From: Candidatus Falkowbacteria bacterium RIFCSPLOWO2_02_FULL_45_15
GTDB lineage: Bacteria; Patescibacteriota; Patescibacteriia; Patescibacteriales; XYC2-FULL-47-12
Assembly: GCA_001777995.1 (NCBI GenBank)
Contig: MFFV01000034.1
Location: forward strand, 20,136-32,197
Direction: 5' to 3'
DNA length: 12,062 nt
Part shown: in pieces, positions 6,875-10,513 of the stretch
How the letters are laid out: every line of letters begins with the position of its first letter
Numbering within the stretch: the first letter of the stretch is position 1
Translations under genes and position numbers: made by a program
Notes under the pieces: model-generated
Told to the model about the DNA's origin: nothing
What the model saw: the letters and a program-made list of their open reading frames with translations, nothing else
Database searches by the model: none

Positions 6875-6970
6875 ATGAATTTAATAGCTATCCAAAATTT
6901 AGCGCTCGCACTCGTCGTGGTCATTGCCGCCGCCGCGGTTTATTTTGGATGGCTAAAAGTTAGTTTGTAA
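6875..6970 (+). CDS. Leader peptide 1, Val/Ile/Leu/Ala-rich (putative)
   Basis: A 31-residue ORF begins at the predicted transcription start and ends upstream of an intrinsic terminator. Its middle is a branched-chain/Ala run (LALALVVVIAAAAV) with consecutive Val14-Val16 and Ile17, and it ends GWLKVSL. Fourteen of 31 residues are Leu, Val or Ile, reminiscent of ilv-type leader peptides. Its start MNLIAIQ matches leader 2 (MDLSAIQ), with synonymous differences (GCT/GCC, ATC/ATT) that favour real coding. RNA segments A and B of the attenuator lie inside it. The alternative is a functional single-pass membrane microprotein, because the composition also fits a membrane helix. Confidence 0.65.
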   Translation: MNLIAIQNLALALVVVIAAAAVYFGWLKVSL

Positions 6971-7021
6971 AAAAATTTAAATAAAAACATTAGAGCCATC
7001 CGAAAGAACGGATGGCTTTTT
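6885..7021 (+). promoter_or_regulatory. Transcription attenuator 1 (four-segment alternative fold ending in a terminator)
   Basis: Segment A (6885-6898) pairs with B (6942-6955) over 14 bp including one G-U. Segment C (6994-7002) pairs with D (7009-7017) over 9 bp around AAAGAA, followed by a T tract: an intrinsic terminator. B also pairs with C (6947-6954 with 6994-7001, 8 bp), which would prevent the terminator. The Val/Ile codons lie between A and B. A ribosome stalled there would leave B free to pair with C (read-through); one finishing at the stop would mask B (termination). Geometry is seen; function is inferred. Confidence 0.7.
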
Positions 7022-7068
7022 AAATATAGTTCATTGAAAAAAAATTCTTTTGGGCGGAGGTTAAACCA

Positions 7069-7365
7069 ATGAAAAATAAAAGACCGGCTACCATCGTAAT
7101 AATACGAGTGGGGTATTGCTCCACGCGCACTACAGGTAATATGTTAACCGTTGGGATTGCTGTTACTTTATTTTTGAGGGGAAAGCGAATAGAAAGGATG
7201 CTTACCGCGCATTCCGGTAGTTGTAACCGATCTGCCGCTATCAAAGAAGCTTTAGCTAAATTAATTGCGCAGAGAAATTATCGCCATGTTCAGGCAACAT
7301 ATAATAATTATGTTTTCACCGGAACTTTGGCAAAAATTTGTGCCGCTCTCGCACCTTTGTTATAG
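7069..7365 (+). CDS. Unknown small protein, faint RNase H-like pattern
   Basis: This 98-residue protein has a strong SD (GGCGGAGG ending at 7060, eight bases before the ATG), unlike the SD-less housekeeping genes around it. It is the first full ORF after attenuator 1. Predicted order: strand (ATIVIIRVGYC), strand (LTVGIAVTLFLRGKRI), helix (NRSAAIKEALAKLIAQRN), strand (HVQATYNNYV). The run G-CNRSAAIKEALAKL...YRHVQATYNNYV recalls RNase HI's 'NNRxEl.Ai.aL...v.i.tDSqyv'. However, the catalytic Glu and Asp positions would be Ala and Asn, so an active nuclease is unlikely. The resemblance is weak and made by eye. No signal peptide or membrane helix is evident. Confidence 0.72.
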   Translation: MKNKRPATIVIIRVGYCSTRTTGNMLTVGIAVTLFLRGKRIERMLTAHSGSCNRSAAIKEALAKLIAQRNYRHVQATYNNYVFTGTLAKICAALAPLL

Positions 7366-7386
7366 CTAACAGGAAATTAAGGAATA

Positions 7387-7400
7387 AGAAAGGGGGTGAT
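7387..7400 (+). promoter_or_regulatory. Extended Shine-Dalgarno sequence for the 7405 ORF
   Basis: AGAAAGGGGGTGAT matches the ideal complement of the usual 16S rRNA 3' end (AGAAAGGAGGTGAT) at 13 of 14 bases. It ends four bases before a TTG codon, which selects that start. Confidence 0.8.
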
Positions 7401-7404
7401 TTAA

Positions 7405-7521
7405 TTGGTCCAGAATGATGTATCCACGGCAGAACAGGCGGAGCAAGTTGCTCCAACGGAGGATGTTGTTGACGAACATAAATTCCCAGCCGAAGAGGAC
7501 TGGGAGAAAGGCACGGATTAG
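7405..7521 (+). CDS. Small acidic protein, unknown, TTG start
   Basis: A 38-residue very acidic peptide (MVQNDVSTAEQAEQVAPTED at the start, EEDWEKGTD at the end) has no cysteine or membrane helix. The TTG start is chosen because an almost perfect extended SD sits just before it. An overlapping ORF from ATG 7415 would be Arg-rich and lack its own SD. It follows the 98-residue ORF by 39 bases and precedes two terminator-like hairpins, so it is probably the last gene of module 1. No family is recognised. Size and acidity would suit a short regulatory partner, but nothing shows that. Confidence 0.62.
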   Translation: MVQNDVSTAEQAEQVAPTEDVVDEHKFPAEEDWEKGTD

Positions 7522-7552
7522 TCGCCTAAAATGGCCCAAGCGAAGATGTTTT

Positions 7553-7598
7553 GGGGGTTGAGGGATGCATAAACCGCATTCTTCCCCCCTCTTTTTTT
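7553..7598 (+). terminator. Terminator ending module 1
   Basis: GGGGG then GAGGGATGC (with TT bulged) pairs with GCATTCTTC then CCCCC, about 14 bp including two G-T pairs, around a seven-base loop; seven T follow at 7592-7598. Confidence 0.8.
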
Positions 7599-7612
7599 AC
7601 CACACACCTTGG

Positions 7613-7644
7613 AAAGGCTTAAGATGTTTCCTAAGCCTTTTTTT
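7613..7644 (+). terminator. Second, tandem terminator
   Basis: AAAGGCTTA (7613-7621) pairs with TAAGCCTTT (7632-7640), followed by a run of T to 7644. It lies 15 bases after the previous terminator and gives a tandem stop before the next promoter. Confidence 0.87.
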
Positions 7645-7645
7645 A

Positions 7646-7674
7646 TTGTCTTTTATTATCAGGCGTGTTAATAT
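7646..7674 (+). promoter_or_regulatory. Possible promoter of the coiled-coil gene
   Basis: TTGTCT (7646-7651), a 17-base spacer and TAATAT (7669-7674). Each hexamer matches consensus at four positions. A promoter is needed here because two terminators stand just upstream. Confidence 0.45.
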
Positions 7675-7700
7675 ACAAATACCTAAAATTAAGACTTCTT

Positions 7701-8009
7701 ATGTTAGACCAACAAGACTTAAAATTCATAAAAGATATAGTAGATGGCAGCATAGCTCCTCTAAAGGATGACATGGCTTTTTTGAAGCATGATATTATTT
7801 TAATGAAGCAAGAAATAACCTCAATCAAGACAGAGATGGGTAACTTCCATAATGACTTGATGCGCATTGAGGCGAAAATTGACCGGATGATGAAAATGGA
7901 AACAGAAGATGTAACGGCTGTCAGTGCCGAGGTTCAGACATTAAAGCAAAAATATGTTGAGTTGGAGCAACAGGTTAAAATATTACAACAGCAACATGTC
8001 GCGAACTGA
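7701..8009 (+). CDS. Small coiled-coil protein, unknown
   Basis: This 102-residue protein begins MLDQQDLKFIKDIVDGSIAP and is then almost entirely amphipathic heptads (LKDDMAFLKHDIILMKQEI, then IKTEM..FHNDLMRIEAKIDRMM). A break near METEDVTAVSAEV is followed by a second coil (LKQKYVELEQQVKILQQQ). It has no membrane helix or catalytic motif. ATG 7701 is preferred to an upstream TTG at 7665 that overlaps the promoter. Short coiled-coil proteins with a similar 'dl..ik.iv...i.plk.di..lk.di' layout are common hypothetical proteins in Patescibacteria (recall). It sits between attenuator modules 1 and 2, has its own putative promoter, and lacks the SD style of the module genes, so it may not belong to them. 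Confidence 0.8.
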   Translation: MLDQQDLKFIKDIVDGSIAPLKDDMAFLKHDIILMKQEITSIKTEMGNFHNDLMRIEAKIDRMMKMETEDVTAVSAEVQTLKQKYVELEQQVKILQQQHVAN

Positions 8010-8015
8010 ACGGCG

Positions 8016-8043
8016 TTGACAAATTTTACCTAAGTATTATACT
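8016..8043 (+). promoter_or_regulatory. Promoter of accessory module 2
   Basis: Consensus TTGACA (8016-8021), a 16-base spacer and TATACT (8038-8043). The leader ATG is at 8052, so the transcript again starts at or within two bases of the start codon. Confidence 0.87.
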
Positions 8044-8051
8044 ATTCACAT

Positions 8052-8189
8052 ATGGACTTATCAGCCATTCAAACTACAGCGATTTTAAACTTGAGCCTTC
8101 TTTCGGGCGCGCTCCTGCTTGGCTTCATTTTAGGCCGAGATTTGTTGGATGGCTCAAAGTATTTTTGTAAAGAAAGCGTAATAGCGTAA
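8052..8189 (+). CDS. Leader peptide 2, Leu-rich (putative)
   Basis: A 45-residue ORF starts MDLSAIQTTAILNLSLLSGA and continues LLLGFILGRDLL. Eleven Leu residues include Leu16-17 and Leu21-23. The first seven residues match leader 1. Near the end the DNA matches leader 1 again, but in the -1 frame: that frame reads GWLKVFL and stops at TAA 8168-8170, just where leader 1 reads GWLKVSL-stop. So either an indel shifted this ORF, or that stretch is conserved as RNA rather than protein. The same caveat holds as for leader 1: a Leu-rich peptide may also be a small membrane protein. Confidence 0.58.
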   Translation: MDLSAIQTTAILNLSLLSGALLLGFILGRDLLDGSKYFCKESVIA

Positions 8190-8243
8190 ATAAAATATAA
8201 TTTTTAGTAAATTAAAGAGCCATCCAAAAGGAAGGGCTCTTTT
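8063..8243 (+). promoter_or_regulatory. Transcription attenuator 2 (four-segment alternative fold ending in a terminator)
   Basis: Segment A (8063-8072) pairs with B (8145-8154) over 10 bp including one G-U. Segment C, AAAGAGCC (8214-8221), pairs with D, GGCTCTTT (8235-8242), plus an inner TCC/GGA, to form the terminator. B, GGATGGCTC (8147-8155), is perfectly complementary to GAGCCATCC (8217-8225), which overlaps C. The clustered Leu codons lie between A and B. This is the same plan as attenuator 1, with the same B and C core sequences. Confidence 0.68.
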
Positions 8244-8298
8244 AGTTTGTTCTTTTTTAACATAACCTATTCAAACATACTGAAAGGGGATAAAAACA

Positions 8299-8703
8299 AT
8301 GGTAGAATCAGGATGTATATCAGTTCAGCGGCTACAGGAAATCGCCGTCGCGGCACAACAAAAAATTAAGATACAGCCAGTAATAGCACAATTAAACGAG
8401 GAGGGGAGGAAAATCATTATTTGTGATGCTTTACGAACAACCGAAACGCCCGGCGGCGTGCTTCAGGCATTAAGCGAACGACTTCAGTGCTCGATGGCGG
8501 AGGCAAAAGAAATGGCTGTCGCGTATGTCAAAGAGCACTATTCCAACCCAAAATCGTTAGTATCGGCTTTGCGGCAGTTTGGCATTGCTGACGCTGAAAT
8601 GATTCCCGTTTTACAGTCAAGATTTGGTTTGCAGGGAGATAATGTTGAGCAATGTATTGCCGAGTATTTGCAGGATAAAGTTTTACAAAAAAGGGGAGGA
8701 TAA
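8299..8703 (+). CDS. Unknown helical protein of accessory module 2
   Basis: This 134-residue protein has an SD (AAAGGGGAT, 8283-8291) and is expressed behind attenuator 2. It is predicted almost wholly alpha-helical, with no membrane segment or signal peptide. Two Cys-containing stretches are seen (IIICDALRTTETPGG, ERLQCSMAEAKEM), then helix pairs (NPKSLVSALRQFGIADAEMI, PVLQSRFGLQGDNVEQCI). The phrase IIICDALRTTETPGGV looks a little like the isopropylmalate-synthase entry motif 'IfDTTLRDGEQtPGV', but the catalytic Arg-Asp context is not kept and the rest does not resemble LeuA. I do not assign a function. A terminator follows 40 bases after the stop. Confidence 0.75.
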   Translation: MVESGCISVQRLQEIAVAAQQKIKIQPVIAQLNEEGRKIIICDALRTTETPGGVLQALSERLQCSMAEAKEMAVAYVKEHYSNPKSLVSALRQFGIADAEMIPVLQSRFGLQGDNVEQCIAEYLQDKVLQKRGG

Positions 8704-8741
8704 GTTTAAGCTGTCGGTTTTGGCAGCGTGAATAATAGGTC

Positions 8742-8777
8742 GGGGGCTGTTGGTAAAGAACAGCCCCTTTTTTCTTT
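8742..8777 (+). terminator. Terminator ending module 2
   Basis: GGGGCTGTT (8743-8751) pairs with AACAGCCCC (8759-8767) around a seven-base loop, followed by six T. Confidence 0.92.
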
Positions 8778-8866
8778 TACCCACATTGTTAATTGTAATA
8801 GCTCTGCTTTGGTGCGGTGTGGATAAATTCTTGCATTTTTTTTAAAGATATGATAAATTATCCACA
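8777..8866. promoter_or_regulatory. DnaA-box cluster upstream of the Phe leader
   Basis: TTATCCACA, the strict DnaA box, occurs at 8858-8866 on the plus strand and at 8818-8826 on the minus strand (TGTGGATAA). TTACCCACA (8 of 9) lies at 8777-8785. The two perfect boxes form an inverted repeat around an AT-rich stretch with candidate promoter elements TTGCAT (8831-8836) and TATGAT (8849-8854) or TAAATT (8854-8859). One box ends a base before the leader ATG. Binding by DnaA is inferred. Confidence 0.62.
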
Positions 8867-8867
8867 T

Positions 8868-8966
8868 ATGGTTAAGACAGCAGCAAAAACTGTTTTTTTC
8901 TTCAGCTTTTACTTTAGCGGCTTTCGCCGGAGCGGAAGAGCAGTTTTTAGTGGTGTTTTAACTTAA
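8868..8966 (+). CDS. Phe-rich attenuator leader peptide (PheL-like)
   Basis: A 32-residue ORF carries Phe at positions 10, 11, 12, 14, 16, 19 and 27 and Tyr at 15: the run is FFFSFYFSGF. This is the pattern of PheL-type leaders, whose translation senses charged tRNA-Phe. The N-terminus is MVKTAAKTV. It is followed within 32 bases by an intrinsic terminator with a competing antiterminator, and then by part of a prephenate-dehydratase-type ACT domain, which independently points to phenylalanine. The start codon lies about one base after a DnaA box and has no clear SD. I infer that ribosome stalling at the Phe codons (8895-8924) lets transcription continue. Confidence 0.85.
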   Translation: MVKTAAKTVFFFSFYFSGFRRSGRAVFSGVLT

Positions 8967-9038
8967 AATTTTAAGTCAAAACTCACTAGGGAAAACAGCT
9001 GGCTTCCGCCTAACGGGCGGAAGCCAGTTTGTTTTTTT
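8905..9038 (+). promoter_or_regulatory. Phe attenuator with terminator
   Basis: The terminator stem 8999-9010 / 9016-9027 is 12 bp perfect and is followed by T-rich sequence to 9038. The competing antiterminator pairs GCGGAAG (8932-8938) with CTTCCGC (9003-9009), then CAG (8941-8943) with CTG (8999-9001). An upstream hairpin overlaps the Phe codons: CGGC/GCCG (8918-8921 with 8926-8929) plus CTTT/GGAAG (8912-8915 with 8934-8938). A ribosome stalled there would free 8932-8943 for the antiterminator. An additional palindrome at 8949-8987 (core ACTTAAAATTTTAAGT) sits between them and may pause polymerase or bring the segments together. Confidence 0.8.
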
Positions 9039-9130
9039 GGCCTATTTTTGCGCCCAAAGCTTTTTTTGGAAATAAAGATAGGGAAAAGTTTCCTAAAAAA
9101 TAAGGAGCGATTGCCGGCAATGGCATCAAT

Positions 9131-9298
9131 ATGACGTCATTACATTCTATCCCTGCAGGCAAGTTGGGAGATTACGTTTTCTATGTAGAAATGGAGGGAC
9201 ACATTGAAGATGAAACAGTAAAAGCTGCGTTGGCAAGTATTACCAACATCACCGATAACCACCTGGTGGTTTTGGGTTCATTCCCGCAAGCTATTTAA
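9131..9298 (+). CDS. C-terminal half of a prephenate-dehydratase-type ACT domain (small protein or pheA remnant)
   Basis: The 55 residues from ATG 9131 (MTSLHSIPAGKLGDYVFYVE, then MEGHIEDETVKAAL, ending HLVVLGSFPQA) match the second half of the Phe-binding ACT domain of PheA ('giNlt.iesrP...y.FfvdieGh.ed..v..aL..l......kvLGsyP'). The reading frame is open back to a stop at 9101-9103, and the residues before the ATG (IAGNGIN) also fit the ACT motif, so either a non-ATG start is used or the start was lost. An SD-like TAAGGAG (9101-9107) is too close to ATT 9110 and too far from ATG 9131. It better serves a five-codon mini-ORF at 9120-9134, whose TGA overlaps ATG 9131. No dehydratase catalytic domain or first ACT half is present. 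Confidence 0.7.
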   Translation: MTSLHSIPAGKLGDYVFYVEMEGHIEDETVKAALASITNITDNHLVVLGSFPQAI

Positions 9299-9323
9299 AA
9301 TTAAGCCGGAAAGGATAAAGGAC

Positions 9324-9581
9324 ATGGTTTATGTTACGGTTGAAATTATTAATCCTTGCTCTGGAGAAAGTCAATGCCACCCGTTGATTGCCTTGGTAGA
9401 CAAAATTTTTTCGGACCAAGGATGCCGTATTACCACCAAAAACCATCACAACGGGTCAATCTTAGTAAAAGGAAAAGTGTCTTCTCTCACTAATGCGCAG
9501 AGTATTAAAGGCATGTTCTGTAATGGCGATGGCTCGGTAAAAGAAGAATACCAGCGAAGAGTATTAGCCGTTAATTGGTAA
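9324..9581 (+). CDS. Unknown 85-residue protein of the Phe module
   Basis: SD AAGGA (9311-9315) lies eight bases before ATG 9324, and the ORF begins 25 bases after the ACT fragment. Predicted order is strand (VYVTVEII), helix (HPLIALVDKIFSDQG), strand (CRITTKNHHNG), strand (SILVKGKVSS), helix (TNAQSIKGMFCNG), strand (RRVLAVNW), a beta-alpha-beta-beta-alpha-beta order that fits a ferredoxin-like or ACT-like fold. I do not recognise the family. If it is ACT-like, it could pair with or replace the truncated ACT domain next to it; this is inference. Three cysteines (in PCSGESQC and MFCNG) show no metal-site spacing. An intrinsic terminator follows. Confidence 0.78.
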   Translation: MVYVTVEIINPCSGESQCHPLIALVDKIFSDQGCRITTKNHHNGSILVKGKVSSLTNAQSIKGMFCNGDGSVKEEYQRRVLAVNW

Positions 9582-9609
9582 TAGAAAAAACTTTGCTCAT
9601 TTTTTAGAT

Positions 9610-9645
9610 AAAAGTGCTATTTGTCAGTAGCACTTTTCTTTTTTT
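9610..9645 (+). terminator. Terminator ending the Phe module
   Basis: AAAAGTGCTA (9610-9619) pairs with TAGCACTTTT (9628-9637) around an eight-base loop, followed by CTTTTTTT. Confidence 0.92.
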
Positions 9646-9675
9646 ATAAAATTATAGTAGTATAAAATTAATATA

Positions 9676-9857
9676 CGGGGCGTAGTATAACGGTAGTACC
9701 CGCCCGCCTTGCTTGCCGGAGTGTAGTATAATGGTAGTACGCGAGCATGGGGTGCTTGTAGCCGGGGTTCGATTCCCCGCACTCCGACAGACAAGGCATG
9801 CGGGCACGGCGCACCCATGGGGTGCATGTAGCCGGAGTTCAATTCTCCGCGCCCCGA
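9676..9857 (+). tRNA. Interrupted tRNA-Pro(GGG)-like gene enclosing another tRNA
   Basis: The outer ends form a perfect acceptor stem: CGGGGCG (9676-9682) with CGCCCCG (9850-9856), with C1-G72 and A73 (9857) as in bacterial tRNA-Pro. The 5' part has T8, A9 and a D arm (GTAT 9685-9688 with GTAC 9696-9699). The 3' part has loop ATGGGGT (9817-9823, anticodon GGG), GCATG (9824-9828), TAGC, and T arm CGGAG/CTCCG (9833-9849). The missing 5' anticodon strand CATGC is found at 9797-9801. Thus about 96 bases (9701-9796), including a whole tRNA-Pro, and 15 bases (9802-9816) interrupt it. It may be a pseudogene or an intron-bearing tRNA. Confidence 0.6.
9717..9787 (+). tRNA. tRNA-Pro (anticodon GGG)
   Basis: This is a complete cloverleaf. 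Acceptor CGGAGTG (9717-9723) pairs with CACTCCG (9780-9786). D stem GTAT/GTAC closes loop AATGGTA. The anticodon stem CGAGC/GCTTG (one G-T) closes loop ATGGGGT, giving GGG at 9749-9751. Variable loop is TAGC. T stem CGGGG/CCCCG closes TTCGATT. C1-G72 and discriminator A73 are proline identity features. CCA is not encoded. It lies inside the interrupted tRNA above, and GCCTTG/CAAGGC (9706-9711 with 9792-9797) can form a stem around it. Confidence 0.9.
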
Positions 9858-9859
9858 CA

Positions 9860-9888
9860 TTGAAAATAAAGAGCGTTTTTGGTATGCT
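9860..9888 (+). promoter_or_regulatory. Promoter of the 9909 gene
   Basis: TTGAAA (9860-9865), a 17-base spacer and TATGCT (9883-9888), starting three bases after the outer tRNA. The leader would be about 15 bases before ATG 9909. Confidence 0.6.
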
Positions 9889-9908
9889 GAAAGAGTAAGT
9901 TTAATTAT

Positions 9909-10409
9909 ATGGCCGCCAAAGTTATTTATGCTAAAAATATAGAAGAACTGCCCACAAGCGACTTAAAACAAGTCGGCACGGTTAAATTAGGGGAAGAAAA
10001 ATTAGCGGGAGTAAAATTAAAGCAACGTTTGGCGCGGGAAGTAAGCGGCGGCAAAACTTTAACGGCTTTAGAAAAAGATTTAAAAAATGAAGGGCTCGTG
10101 GGAGGCCAACAGAAGAAACGCAGAGCGCTAATGGATGTTATCGGCGGTGCGGAAAATAAAACCGGCCAGAAAAAACCAGTGCCTTGGTACCGCCGCGCTT
10201 TGGCAACGGAAGAAGACGATATTTCACAAAAAACAGGCGTCAGCATTCATGAAGTACGAGGCGGCGTGAGCCATGTCAGCGTGGACACGCGCGCGCAGGG
10301 CGGCCGGATGCGTTCGCGGATTAATCCTTTGTCTGGCGCCGCCGGGCCGACGGTCGGAGGCGCACCTAAGCCACCAACGACGAGGCCGAATATTCCGCTG
10401 ACCAGATAG
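9909..10409 (+). CDS. Unknown 166-residue protein with disordered C-terminus
   Basis: The protein has a charged N-terminal half (VIYAKNIEELPTSDLKQVGT, then GEEKLAGVKLKQRLAREVSG, a Lys/Glu-rich helix LTALEKDLKNEGLVGGQQKK), a central VPWYRRALATEEDDIS, and a Gly/Pro/Arg-rich tail (PTVGGAPKPPTTRPNIPLTR) that should be disordered. It has no signal peptide, membrane helix or catalytic motif. Codon style (TTA, AAA, no SD) matches the housekeeping genes, not the accessory modules. It lies directly upstream of adk-map, a position that in many bacteria holds secY or ribosomal protein genes, but it resembles neither. No function is assigned. Confidence 0.75.
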   Translation: MAAKVIYAKNIEELPTSDLKQVGTVKLGEEKLAGVKLKQRLAREVSGGKTLTALEKDLKNEGLVGGQQKKRRALMDVIGGAENKTGQKKPVPWYRRALATEEDDISQKTGVSIHEVRGGVSHVSVDTRAQGGRMRSRINPLSGAAGPTVGGAPKPPTTRPNIPLTR

Positions 10410-10429
10410 TAAGATAGAAAGCAGGAAAA

Positions 10430-10496
10430 CAAAACTAATTTTGTAGTTTTGATAATATCAATAAAACAATGAAGTAAGATTGTTTTCTTGTTTTTT
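10430..10496 (+). terminator. Two AT-rich hairpins before adk
   Basis: CAAAACTA (10430-10437) pairs with TAGTTTTG (10444-10451). AAAACAAT (10463-10470) pairs with ATTGTTTT (10479-10486), followed by CTTGTTTTTT. The second has terminator shape, but its stem is AT-rich and therefore weak. Confidence 0.5.
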
Positions 10497-10513
10497 AGTT
10501 TTTATTTAATGTT

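Noticed and set aside
7415..7560. Arg-rich ORF overlapping the small acidic ORF
   Set aside because: It has no SD of its own, has repeat-like basic composition, and runs into the terminator stem; the TTG ORF has a near-perfect SD.
7565..7771. Plus-strand ORF across two terminators
   Set aside because: It spans terminator hairpins and the start of the coiled-coil gene in another frame, with no ribosome site.
6875..8189. Toxin-antitoxin type I small membrane toxins
   Set aside because: The two hydrophobic peptides could be membrane toxins, but there is no antisense RNA promoter in view and the four-segment fold plus terminator favours leader peptides. Not fully excluded.
8777..8866. Chromosomal origin of replication (oriC)
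   Set aside because: DnaA boxes are present, but there is no dnaA/dnaN neighbour, genes on both sides run in the same direction, and only three boxes are seen. A regulatory or titration role is more cautious.
8868..9038. 6S RNA or another free-standing structured ncRNA
   Set aside because: The stems first suggested a structured RNA, but the Phe/Tyr-rich ORF plus competing stems and terminator fit an attenuator much better.
9624..9860. Minus-strand ORF across the tRNA region
   Set aside because: It is an antisense reading of tRNA sequence and the terminator, with no start signals and tRNA-derived composition.
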